5,670 bases of DNA from Lachnospiraceae bacterium (GCA_009774655.1 VSOD01000286.1:1-5670); one strand, 5' to 3'; shown: positions 1 through 5,592, numbered from the stretch's first letter. The notes: a model not told the origin generated them from the sequence alone. Program-made: numbers and translations.

Positions 1-304
1 CAGCATAAGGATATTTTGTGGGCTAAAGTATTGATTTTTCAAGGTGCGGATCCCATTTTTGATGTGGGAAGTTTGAGTATAATTATAATAGAAGAAACTC
101 ATCTTTGGAACAGGCTGCTGGTAGAAAACAGGTCATGGAGCTTCCTGAATAATTATCTTCCTCCTCTTTTCTGTCCTCTTTCTTCCTATTATGTTATGTT
201 CTGTATGGGACCTGTCTCATTTATTGATATTCTTATGGAGAAACTAAACAGGACCGCGTTTTAAGGCATCCCAAAGATGTATATAATTCTAAACCGGCGA
301 TGGA
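1..304. other. Left-edge stretch without a supported gene
   Basis: Plus frame 1 is open from the window edge to a stop at 262-264, so it could be the last 87 codons of a gene starting outside the window. The translation is rich in hydrophobic residues and has a run of four isoleucines, and I recognise no motif in it. A TTG at 16 is the only early start and has no ribosome binding site. Frame 2 closes at 32-34 and could equally be the tail of an upstream gene. Two TATAAT hexamers lie back to back at 78-89, but no -35 element sits at the right distance. The hairpin at 305-348 would suit a convergent gene ending at 264, which is the only support for one. Confidence 0.3.
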
Positions 305-348
305 TTTTAAAGGACTATGGCTGTCTGACTCTCCATAGTCCTTTAAAA
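305..348. terminator. 16-bp perfect inverted repeat, probable terminator of the minus-strand gene
   Basis: The arms at 305-320 and 333-348 are perfect reverse complements around a 12-nt loop. The hairpin starts 11 nt after the minus-strand stop at 360-362, where a terminator is expected. The U-tract is short on either strand: only three T follow the CC of the arm, and they lie within the stem's own A-T end. Termination strength is therefore uncertain. The symmetry would allow it to work in both directions. Confidence 0.6.
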
Positions 349-359
349 ATTCCGGTTGC

Positions 360-662
360 TCACCTTTGGTTATCTGCTGGCTCCGCATACTGTCCCATAT
401 CCCTGCAGCATACATAACATCCATGTTCACGGCAGAATCTGCAGATGGATTTCAGCAATACCTGCACATCATCAATACATCTGGATTGTACCGTCCCATC
501 CCTTTCCTCCATTTGACGCAGACAGTCGGTCTGGCACTTCATTAACAAAAACCTGTTTGACGCACCAGAAGGCATTTGCTCCTTCTCCCTTTCCGCTGCC
601 TTTTCCATCAGCTCCTCCAACTGCCCTCTTTCTTCAGGTGACAGAAATTTACTCCATTCCAC
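360..662 (-). CDS. Small cysteine-rich hypothetical protein (100 aa)
   Basis: I do not recognise the family. The start is GTG at 662: an in-frame TAG lies just upstream, and an AGGAGG site sits about 10 nt before the GTG. Residues 1-30 are charged and helix-like (SPEERGQLEELMEKAAEREKE). The rest carries nine cysteines. One pair lies near residues 43-47 (KCQTDC) and a dense cluster near the C-terminus reads CRFC then CYVCC. CXXC pairs of this kind suggest a structural zinc site or redox role, but that is inference from spacing only. There is no signal peptide or membrane segment. The gene diverges from the 880-1710 genes across a 217-nt gap. Codon use, the strong ribosome binding site and the hairpin just after the stop support a real gene. 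Confidence 0.7.
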   Translation of the reverse strand: MEWSKFLSPEERGQLEELMEKAAEREKEQMPSGASNRFLLMKCQTDCLRQMEERDGTVQSRCIDDVQVLLKSICRFCREHGCYVCCRDMGQYAEPADNQR

Positions 663-833
663 CCACTATTTACCTCCTCCCTTTTCATTTCCGATGTAAT
701 ATCATCCTACTATATCAATCAAAGAAAGGATTTTGAGAAAATAAAGTACTGTACCGTAATTCCAGTCATGAAGAAGAGATTGAGGAAAAGAGGAAAAATT
801 TTATGGAAAAATATAGCTGTATCAGGACATACA

Positions 834-842
834 TGGTATGAT
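834..842 (+). promoter_or_regulatory. Extended -10 promoter for the 880 gene
   Basis: TGG followed directly by TATGAT matches an extended -10 (TGn plus five of six consensus bases). There is no convincing -35, which extended -10 promoters can lack. Transcription would start near 849 and give a leader of about 30 nt before the ATG at 880. This is the best candidate in the 663-879 gap, which otherwise holds only the minus-strand gene's ribosome binding site. Confidence 0.45.
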
Positions 843-879
843 TTTTAGTAGTTGGATCGGAAGTTAATGGAGGAATGTT

Positions 880-1077
880 ATGTCCGGACGGGAAGAAAAA
901 TTTGAGGAAATGCTTCAGGCAATCCAAAAGGAATATAAGGATACCGTAAGTAAAATGGAGCAGCTACGGGCGGCAGGCAAAATAAAGACTGCAACCTATA
1001 AACAGCTTATGGGTACAAAAATCATGCTCCAAAATATGCTTTCAAGATATGAAATTTATGGTCTCCTGGAACGGTAA
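880..1077 (+). CDS. Small helical protein (65 aa), unknown function
   Basis: The ATG start is set by GGAGG at 869-873, six bases upstream. The protein is almost wholly charged and helix-compatible, with likely helices at about 4-32 and 38-62 around a basic turn (AAGKIKTATYKQLMGTK). It has no cysteines, no membrane segment and no signal peptide. The pattern suggests a small helical hairpin or coiled-coil adaptor. I have a weak impression of similar small proteins in Lachnospiraceae genomes but cannot name a family or function. It lies 51 nt upstream of the hydrolase gene in the same direction with no terminator between, so the two are probably co-transcribed. Confidence 0.75.
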   Translation: MSGREEKFEEMLQAIQKEYKDTVSKMEQLRAAGKIKTATYKQLMGTKIMLQNMLSRYEIYGLLER

Positions 1078-1128
1078 ATTCAAGATATTATCAAGTAAAG
1101 AAAGAATCAGGAACTGAAAGGAAGTATT

Positions 1129-1710
1129 ATGTCAAAAATAGTTGTTTGCTTTCCCGGCATAGGATACCATTGTGACAAACCCCTCCTATATTACAGCCGG
1201 AACCTTGTCCATGAACTGGGGTATAAGGATTCCAGAAATGTGAGTTACACCTATAAAGCAGGAAATATCCGTGGAAATGAAGAGAAAATGAAAGAAGCAT
1301 ATGAGGTACTGTTTTCACAGGCAGAAGACGAACTTGCGGATATTGCATGGTCTGCAAATGATGATGTTCTTTTCATCTCGAAAAGCATCGGGACGATCAT
1401 TGCGGCATCTTATGCAAAAAAATATGCATTAAAGTATGTACGGCATATTCTGTATACACCCTTGGCACAGACTTATCTTTTTGCGCCAGACTATGCAATT
1501 GGTTTTATCGGGACGGCAGACCCGTGGAGCAATACTGATGAAGTTATCCGGCTTTCGAAGGAAAACCACATCCCTCTGACTGTATATGAGGGATGCGATC
1601 ATTCCCTCGAATGTGACAGCACCATGAAAAATATAGAAATCTTAAAGGATTCCATGCAAAAGACGATGGATTTCTGTATGGGGCACCTTGAAAACCTCAA
1701 TCCCCTGTAA
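1129..1710 (+). CDS. Small alpha/beta hydrolase (193 aa)
   Basis: Predicted serine hydrolase of the alpha/beta fold, cytoplasmic since no signal peptide is visible. An N-terminal beta strand (KIVVCFPGIGYH) carries the expected oxyanion-side loop. The nucleophile elbow is at 82-89, ISKSIGTI, with Ser86 in an S-x-S-x-G variant of the usual G-x-S-x-G. Asp131 in GTADPWS and His158 in GCDHSLE are in the right order and spacing to complete a Ser-Asp-His triad. The protein is short for the fold and leaves little room for a lid domain, so a small or exposed substrate is plausible; the real substrate cannot be read from sequence. The start ATG is preceded by AAGGAAG at good spacing. It lies downstream of the 65-aa gene, probably in one transcript. 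Confidence 0.85.
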   Translation: MSKIVVCFPGIGYHCDKPLLYYSRNLVHELGYKDSRNVSYTYKAGNIRGNEEKMKEAYEVLFSQAEDELADIAWSANDDVLFISKSIGTIIAASYAKKYALKYVRHILYTPLAQTYLFAPDYAIGFIGTADPWSNTDEVIRLSKENHIPLTVYEGCDHSLECDSTMKNIEILKDSMQKTMDFCMGHLENLNPL

Positions 1711-1791
1711 TGCACAATACCATGCATTGAAATATTCCTCTGTCCAGAACCACAGCCCTGCTCTCTTCCCAGCCCGATGTTAGCATGTCAG

Positions 1792-1809
1792 GCTGCCAAT
1801 TGCGGCAGC
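1792..1809 (+). other. Small hairpin upstream of the 1837 gene
   Basis: GCTGCC (1792-1797) and GGCAGC (1804-1809) form a 6-bp GC-rich stem with a 6-nt loop, ending 13 nt before the GGAGG of the next gene. No T-run follows, so it is not a standard terminator. It could stabilise or separate messages in the 126-nt gap. I see no clear promoter in 1711-1836. Confidence 0.3.
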
Positions 1810-1836
1810 ACTTATTAACAACGGAGGTTGAAAGAA

Positions 1837-2973
1837 ATGAACAGCAGGAAAGCAAAAAAGAAAACCATTAACCTAATTGATGTAATGATCCGGCACGCCG
1901 ACAAAGGCCCCTCCGGATTCTGGGCAGATGATTACGAGGGATGCGGGAACCCAAAGATATTTCCGGAATTTGAGGAAGGGCTGAAGCACGGGAAATATAT
2001 CCATAAGGATCATTATCTCTGCCCCTGGAACACAGCCATTCTCTATGGTGACGGGCATGGCAATATCATGACCGGCTGTTATCACAGCTGTTCCATAAGG
2101 GATGCGAAATTCTTATCTGTGGAAATGCTGGCGGCAGTCCTTACCCGTTTTAAGAAGCATCTCGAAGATGGTTTTTATGATGACCTCAAGCACTTAAAGC
2201 CCCTTTTAACAGAAAAAGAGCAGGCTTATATCAAAAGACAGCAGGCCATTGAGCGGGATGAGCAGGAAAGGAAGTGGCAGAACGACCGGGAGGACAAAAC
2301 ATCAAAAGCGGCCGCCCTGATCCAAAAGTATCAGGACAACGAATATATTAAAGAACTACTGGCCGAACATTATGGCGATAACACTATTGTCCTGACTGAA
2401 ATCGGGAACCTGGATTTTTCCCCTGCCGGAATGGCGGATATAGTCAGCGGCCGGAAGCTCACTTATGATGACTACATTGATATCCAGATACAGTCCTCCG
2501 GGAAACAGCGTTCCTGGTTTGAAATGTGCTATTATAATATTCCATCCAATTTCAAAGGATGCATAGAAAAGAAAGCAAAGAAAAATATATGCTTTAAAAG
2601 GATCTATGTCAGCGGCATGTATCCCGACGGCGATTGCTTTAAAGGAAAAGAAGACCATGTTTGGATGGATATTCAGGGATTTGAAGATTTTAAAGCCGGA
2701 GACTGTGTTTCTTTTTATGCAGATGTGTACAGATATGTCAAAACGGGAAACGGAAAAGTCCTGGACTATTCTTTAAAAAATCCTCAGGATATTGAGCGGA
2801 TAGGCTCCTACCAACTTCCAAGTGACGATGACCTCGCCAATCAAAGCATTAACGAAATAATATGCGAAACATGCTTTTTATCTGATCATTGCAATAGAAC
2901 ATACTGCATGCGGAATCAGGAAGAGCTTCAAGTATTGAGGGAACAAATGTCTGATTTGCTTAAGCACACATAA
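1837..2973 (+). CDS. Cysteine-cluster protein with probable OB-like domain (378 aa), unknown function
   Basis: Start chosen at ATG 1837: GGAGG (1823-1827) lies 9 nt upstream, whereas the earlier in-frame TTG at 1828 directly abuts that site. Residues 25-90 hold Cys36, His59, Cys62, His74, Cys81, His83 and Cys85 (HYLC and TGCYHSC), which look like a metal-binding knuckle. Residues 125-175 are highly charged and helical, a likely linker coil. Residues 254-320 alternate beta-type segments (RIYVSGMY, HVWMDIQGF, CVSFYADVYRYVKT), suggesting a small beta barrel of OB type. The C-terminus has Cys343, Cys346, Cys352 and Cys357 (C-x2-C-x5-C-x4-C), suitable for zinc or an Fe-S cluster. A nucleic-acid role would fit, but that is inference. 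No enzyme motif or membrane segment is visible. It is the last gene before the terminator at 3016. Confidence 0.8.
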   Translation: MNSRKAKKKTINLIDVMIRHADKGPSGFWADDYEGCGNPKIFPEFEEGLKHGKYIHKDHYLCPWNTAILYGDGHGNIMTGCYHSCSIRDAKFLSVEMLAAVLTRFKKHLEDGFYDDLKHLKPLLTEKEQAYIKRQQAIERDEQERKWQNDREDKTSKAAALIQKYQDNEYIKELLAEHYGDNTIVLTEIGNLDFSPAGMADIVSGRKLTYDDYIDIQIQSSGKQRSWFEMCYYNIPSNFKGCIEKKAKKNICFKRIYVSGMYPDGDCFKGKEDHVWMDIQGFEDFKAGDCVSFYADVYRYVKTGNGKVLDYSLKNPQDIERIGSYQLPSDDDLANQSINEIICETCFLSDHCNRTYCMRNQEELQVLREQMSDLLKHT

Positions 2974-3015
2974 ACAGTGACTGTTAATTGCCATATAACA
3001 TAAGTACCTGTTACC

Positions 3016-3048
3016 GGGCATATAGAATCACCCTATATGCCCTTTTTT
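3016..3048 (+). terminator. Rho-independent terminator after the 1837 gene
   Basis: A perfect 10-bp stem (GGGCATATAG at 3016-3025 with its complement at 3033-3042), a 7-nt loop and a run of six T (3043-3048). It lies about 40 nt after the stop at 2973 and separates the cluster from the Rpn gene. Confidence 0.9.
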
Positions 3049-3259
3049 CTCGCCTTATTTCTTTCCTTCACTTCCCATCACAGTATTCTGCCCAGCCAGG
3101 TAAAATACCAAAAGGAAATTTCTCTTTTTTATGTATTTTCACCAGAATCCTCCCGGCTCTCTACTGTTATACTGTTTTTAAAAGTAATCACATGCAGACA
3201 CACTCTGTCCCGAAGCAGGTTCCACCTCAGCCCCTTCTTCAGAGCATTGTGCTTTCCGA

Positions 3260-3288
3260 TTGAGTAAATGTATGCGATGTGATAAAAT
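3260..3288 (+). promoter_or_regulatory. Sigma-A promoter of the Rpn gene
   Basis: A -35 of TTGAGT (3260-3265), an exact 17-nt spacer and a -10 of TAAAAT (3283-3288), preceded by TGA so it also has the extended -10 form. Transcription should start around 3294-3296. The 5' leader would then be only about 13 nt, barely covering the ribosome binding site AGGAG (3297-3301) before the ATG at 3308. Confidence 0.75.
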
Positions 3289-3307
3289 ACAGTAAAAGGA
3301 GATAATA

Positions 3308-4273
3308 ATGGGAAATGTAAAGATAGCAAATACACCATATGATGATGTGTTCCGCACGCTGGTAAATGACTGCAGCCCTTTGATCATCCCTGTAATAAAT
3401 GAGGTGTTCGGGGAACATTATTCAGGAAAGGAAAGAATCATCTTCTCACCAAATGAACACTTCCTGAACCAGCAGGACGGAAATGAAGACGGGCGGATCA
3501 CCGACACCAGCTTTAAAATAGAAGGTAAAGAAACAAAAAAGTACCATCTCGAATGCCAGAGCAGCACTGATAACAGCATGCTGGTGAGATTTTTTGAGTA
3601 CGATACCCAGATCGCCCTGGATGAAGGGGAAATTAAGGAGAATATCCTTACCGTGACGCTGCCGCATTCCGCTGTACTGTTTTTAAGGCATCATGCATCA
3701 ACGCCTGATACTCTGAAGATCAGGATGATAACACCGGGCGGAACTGTGGAATATGATATCCAGGTGATGAAATCTCAACAATACACCTTAAAAGAGATTT
3801 TTGAAAAGAATCTTCTGCTGTTGATCCCTTTCTATATCTTTTCCCATGAAGCACGGTTTGAGGAATACGAAAAGGATAAAATGAAGCTGAAAGCATTACA
3901 GGAAGAGTATGGACAGATCAAAAATAAGCTGGAAGAACTCTTAAACCAGGGAGCCATCAGCGAATATATGAAGTGTACTATTATTGACATGTCGAATAAG
4001 GTATTGGAGCATATCGCTGCCAGATACGATTCTGTTAAGGAAGGAGTGAAAGCGGTCATGGGTGGAAAAGTTTTGGACTATGAAGCAAAAACAATAAAAA
4101 GAGAAGGATTAAAAGAAGGCATCGAGCAAGGCATCGAACAGGGCGAAGACAAACTTTCCAGATTAATCACAATATTGATGGAAGGCAACCGGTCACAGGA
4201 TGTGGTCAGGGCCACACAAGATAAGCAGTACAGAAATAAACTTTATGAAGAATTTCTTATTGACAATCATTAA
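3308..4273 (+). CDS. Rpn-family PD-(D/E)XK nuclease (321 aa)
   Basis: Member of the recombination-promoting nuclease / transposase-like PD-(D/E)XK family. Known relatives are DNA endonucleases; some stimulate recA-independent recombination and some act against phage. The N-terminus (NTPYDDVFRTLVNDCSPLIIPVINEVFG) is typical. The catalytic core shows Asp66 in RITDTSFKI and Glu82-x-Gln84 in YHLECQS, matching the family's D...ExQ form of the motif. Residues 92-160 continue the fold, residues 185-215 form a charged coiled coil, and residues 268-280 carry the tandem G-I-E-Q-G repeat common at the end of these proteins. The length is usual and the gene looks intact. It has its own promoter and terminators on both sides, so it is monocistronic. 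Internal start candidates at 3881 and 4058 could yield a separate C-terminal product. Confidence 0.9.
   Translation: MGNVKIANTPYDDVFRTLVNDCSPLIIPVINEVFGEHYSGKERIIFSPNEHFLNQQDGNEDGRITDTSFKIEGKETKKYHLECQSSTDNSMLVRFFEYDTQIALDEGEIKENILTVTLPHSAVLFLRHHASTPDTLKIRMITPGGTVEYDIQVMKSQQYTLKEIFEKNLLLLIPFYIFSHEARFEEYEKDKMKLKALQEEYGQIKNKLEELLNQGAISEYMKCTIIDMSNKVLEHIAARYDSVKEGVKAVMGGKVLDYEAKTIKREGLKEGIEQGIEQGEDKLSRLITILMEGNRSQDVVRATQDKQYRNKLYEEFLIDNH
4118..4141 (+). repeat. Tandem 12-nt repeat in the Rpn gene
   Basis: Two copies of GGCATCGARCAR (4118-4129 and 4130-4141) differ only at third codon positions and encode G-I-E-Q twice. The unit is a multiple of three, so copy-number change by slippage would keep the frame. 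Such G-x-x-x-G-x repeats are common near the C-terminus of Rpn proteins. Confidence 0.7.
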
Positions 4274-4284
4274 AACAACTGCAC

Positions 4285-4670
4285 TCACAAAGTTCCAAAA
4301 AACCTGGCAGAATTTCTGCCAGGTTTTCTTACTGAGATATGTAAACCATAATTCCTTCCCTCCTTCATGTAATCCTGATGGCATCTCTTTTGTTCCTTTT
4401 TTCTTGTATTGCGAATATTCTTCATATGTACATCCTTATGAGTATTAACACTACCTACAATAGTTTCAATATGCTGAGTAAGATCAATCTGAGCCTGTAA
4501 ATTATTCCTCATTTCACTTTTAGCAATGTCCTTCTGGCTGCTCTGTATCTCCTGTACTTCAATAAGGTCTTTTCCCTGAAAACGAGATTCTATCAGCATA
4601 AATTCCACATACGCACCATTCTCAACTACCCATACAGAAGTCACATCCTCTGGGTTATAACCGCAACCCG
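4285..4670 (-). pseudogene. C-terminal remnant of a Mu/TnsB-type transposase
   Basis: The translated fragment begins GYNPEDVTSVWVVENGAYVEF, the beta-barrel style of the Mu transposase C-terminal domain. It continues with a helical tail (EVQEIQSSQKDIAKSE) and a basic region (KNIRNTRKKEQKR) like those at the ends of DDE-type Mu/TnsB-like transposases. The whole N-terminal DNA-binding and DDE catalytic part is missing. The nearest ATG (4695) lies inside the neighbouring sigma-like gene in another frame, so it is not a native start. The last 20 or so codons run through the terminator hairpin at 4299-4327, so the original stop may also be lost. Family call by recognition; the exact transposon type is unknown. 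It cannot encode an active enzyme. Confidence 0.7.
4299..4330. terminator. Bidirectional terminator between the Rpn gene and the transposase remnant
   Basis: A 12-bp perfect stem (4299-4310 with 4316-4327) with a 5-nt loop. On the plus strand it starts 25 nt after the Rpn stop and ends in TTTTCTT. On the minus strand the same hairpin ends in a run of six T, so it can also stop transcripts from the right-hand element. Confidence 0.85.
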
Positions 4671-5092
4671 ACTTCCCTCTCGGAAAGTTCTTCAAAGAAG
4701 ATTGCTTGTATCAACGTCTGTTCACTATCCGACAATAAGGGCAGGGCGGCTTTCAGCCTGTCCACCATTACCGCACGGACAACGGTTTCCGCAACGTCCA
4801 TCGCTTCATCAACAACGAAGTCAATCACATTCCCCTCACTGTCCGTAAATCCCTCCAATGACAGCAGGCTGTGGTTTGTGTCCAGTTTTTTCAGATAACG
4901 CCACCGTTCTTTATCCTTGTAGAACTCTGCGTACTGTTCCCGCACGACTTCAAGCAGACAGCCCTGCACGGGGATAAACAGCTTGTCCATGTAACTCTGG
5001 TCGGCTTGCCTGCGGCGGCAGAAGTCTGTATAGGATAATTCCACATAGACATTGTTTTCTTTGATATATACTTTTCTTGGTGCATATTTCAC
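4655..5092 (-). pseudogene. Truncated element-type sigma-70-like regulator (145 aa frame)
   Basis: Start GTG at 5092, set by GGAGG (5101-5105) 8 nt upstream. The frame stays open further upstream, but that part runs through a terminator and is not coding. The protein opens with a basic beta-type segment (KYAPRKVYIKENNVYVEL). Residues 103-142 (VVRAVMVDRLKAALPLLSDSEQTLIQAIFFEELSEREVG) fit the first helices of sigma region 4. I recognise the style from sigma-like proteins of Clostridia conjugative elements, which help control element genes. After SEREVG the frame switches to three foreign codons and a stop at 4655. The DNA-recognition helix is therefore missing, and the product is unlikely to bind DNA normally. 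It is joined at about 4670 to the transposase remnant. Confidence 0.7.
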
Positions 5093-5163
5093 CGTATTTT
5101 CCTCCAATCTGAATTTTTGAAAACGTAAAAATCCAGATGGAGAGGGCGGCGAACGACAATGAA

Positions 5164-5185
5164 TACCGCATAACGCACTGCGGCA
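5164..5185 (-). other. Small hairpin between the leader terminator and the sigma-like gene
   Basis: TACCGCA (5164-5170) pairs with TGCGGCA (5179-5185), seven pairs with one wobble, in the untranslated stretch before the GTG at 5092. No T-run follows. The role is unknown. Confidence 0.3.
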
Positions 5186-5203
5186 CAATCTGATAAAAAA
5201 CGA

Positions 5204-5242
5204 CAAAAGAAAAACCGCAAAGGTTCTGTGACCTCTACGGTT
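5204..5242 (-). terminator. Leader terminator upstream of the sigma-like gene
   Basis: On the minus strand 5242-5231 pairs with 5224-5213 in a 12-bp stem with two G-U wobbles and a 6-nt loop, followed by TTTCTTTTG and, a little later, six more T. It lies after the 42-codon leader ORF and about 110 nt before the sigma-like start. Transcripts must therefore pass it to reach that gene, the layout of an attenuator. Confidence 0.8.
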
Positions 5243-5274
5243 ATAGGAGATATATATTCTGTTAAGTGGAGATT

Positions 5275-5302
5275 CTACTTCTGGTTTCATGGTGAGAAGT
5301 AG
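5275..5302 (-). promoter_or_regulatory. Hairpin covering the leader ORF stop codon
   Basis: CTACTTCT and AGAAGTAG (5275-5282 and 5295-5302) are perfect complements around a 12-nt loop. The stop codon of the 42-aa ORF (5287-5289) sits in the loop, so a ribosome finishing the leader would disrupt the stem. It lies about 30 nt upstream of the terminator hairpin. Confidence 0.5.
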
Positions 5303-5415
5303 CGTTGCATGGGCAGGGATTTTTTTAACTGGCTTCCTGCCATTCCCCGATATGCTATGTATGAATAAATTTTGTGTATGGTGAGCAGATGGATAACTGC
5401 CCGAAAAAAGGACAT
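5287..5415 (-). CDS. Possible leader peptide (42 aa)
   Basis: ATG at 5415 is preceded by GGAGGG (5423-5428) at 7-nt spacing, one of the best ribosome binding sites in the window. The peptide begins MSFFRAVIHLLTIHKIYSYIAYRG and ends QRYFSP; it is basic with a hydrophobic first half. The ribosome binding site is enclosed in a hairpin and the stop codon lies in another, both upstream of a terminator. I infer a regulatory leader whose translation could affect downstream transcription, as in known ribosome-mediated attenuators. I do not recognise the peptide itself, and chance is possible. Confidence 0.45.
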   Translation of the reverse strand: MSFFRAVIHLLTIHKIYSYIAYRGMAGSQLKKSLPMQRYFSP

Positions 5416-5474
5416 AAAAAATCCCTCCAAACTTCAAAACAGGTCTGGAGAGTGTCTGTTAAGTCTTTTCGGGC
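5399..5474 (-). promoter_or_regulatory. Nested leader hairpin hiding a ribosome binding site
   Basis: An outer 9-bp perfect stem (5466-5474 with 5399-5407) encloses an inner stem of ten pairs including wobbles (5443-5452 with 5423-5432). The inner stem contains the whole GGAGGG of the 42-codon ORF, and its ATG lies in the enclosed region. The inner hairpin is followed by ATTTTTT, so it could itself act as an intrinsic terminator. Either way it looks like a regulated 5' leader. Confidence 0.55.
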
Positions 5475-5485
5475 ATAGCAAATCA

Positions 5486-5519
5486 GCCCACCAAAACACC
5501 GTTTTTTTATATGGTGGGC
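5486..5519. repeat. Inverted repeat at the front of the leader region
   Basis: GCCCACCA (5486-5493) and TGGTGGGC (5512-5519) form a perfect 8-bp stem. Inside the 18-nt loop a smaller AAAAC/GTTTT pairing is possible. It lies between the terminator at 5547-5592 and the nested leader hairpin. No clear promoter is visible here, so it could be a terminator, a protein site or part of the leader RNA. Confidence 0.4.
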
Positions 5520-5539
5520 GTTTGCCTTAAAACCTTATG

Positions 5540-5592
5540 AAAGAAACAGAGCCGATAAACTGTGATTCTATTTCACAAATTCATCGGCTCTG
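5540..5592 (-). terminator. Terminator of the right-edge gene
   Basis: A perfect 10-bp stem (5583-5592 with 5547-5556) with an inner TGTGA/TCACA pairing that extends the hairpin, followed on the minus strand by TTTCTTTC. The stop codon of the right-edge gene (5573-5575) lies inside the hairpin, so its upper part is translated. Confidence 0.75.

Larger units (their letters stand above)
2974..3307. other. Intergenic region between the 1837 and 3308 genes
   Basis: Apart from the terminator at 3016-3048 and the promoter at 3260-3288, I see no supported gene in these 334 bases. Plus-strand open frames here run straight through the terminator and lack ribosome binding sites. A minus-strand frame closing at 3129-3131 stays open back across the promoter and has no usable start signal. 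It could be a gene remnant but has no recognisable motif. Confidence 0.6.

Noticed and set aside
78..89. Tandem TATAAT as a promoter
   Set aside because: No acceptable -35 at 16-18 nt and no supported gene downstream.
233..430. Minus-strand 65-aa open frame
   Set aside because: It spans the hairpin at 305-348 and overlaps the end of the 360-662 gene; no ribosome binding site or motif.
356..736. Plus-strand 126-aa open frame
   Set aside because: It is antisense to the better supported minus-strand gene, has no ribosome binding site and its translation is proline-rich and patternless.
1828..1836. TTG at 1828 as start of the 378-aa protein
   Set aside because: It directly abuts the GGAGG site, too close for initiation; ATG 1837 has proper 9-nt spacing.
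2988..3267. Plus-strand open frames after the 1837 gene
   Set aside because: They read through the terminator at 3016-3048, lack ribosome binding sites and show no protein-like pattern.
3129..3387. Minus-strand open frames overlapping the Rpn promoter
   Set aside because: They are antisense to the promoter and gene start, with no start signal; a decayed gene end cannot be excluded but is not supported.
4200..4448. Short open frames on both strands around the Rpn stop
   Set aside because: They cross the bidirectional terminator and lack ribosome binding sites and motifs.
4671..4695. ATG 4695 as the true start of the transposase fragment
   Set aside because: These codons belong to the sigma-like gene in another frame; the open frame exists only because of the junction.
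4891..5186. Two other minus-strand frames overlapping the sigma-like gene
   Set aside because: They are shadows in alternative frames of the supported sequence.
5093..5437. Upstream extension of the sigma-like frame to a TTG at 5437
   Set aside because: It runs through the leader ORF in another frame and through a strong terminator, and its translation has no domain character; GTG 5092 has its own ribosome binding site.
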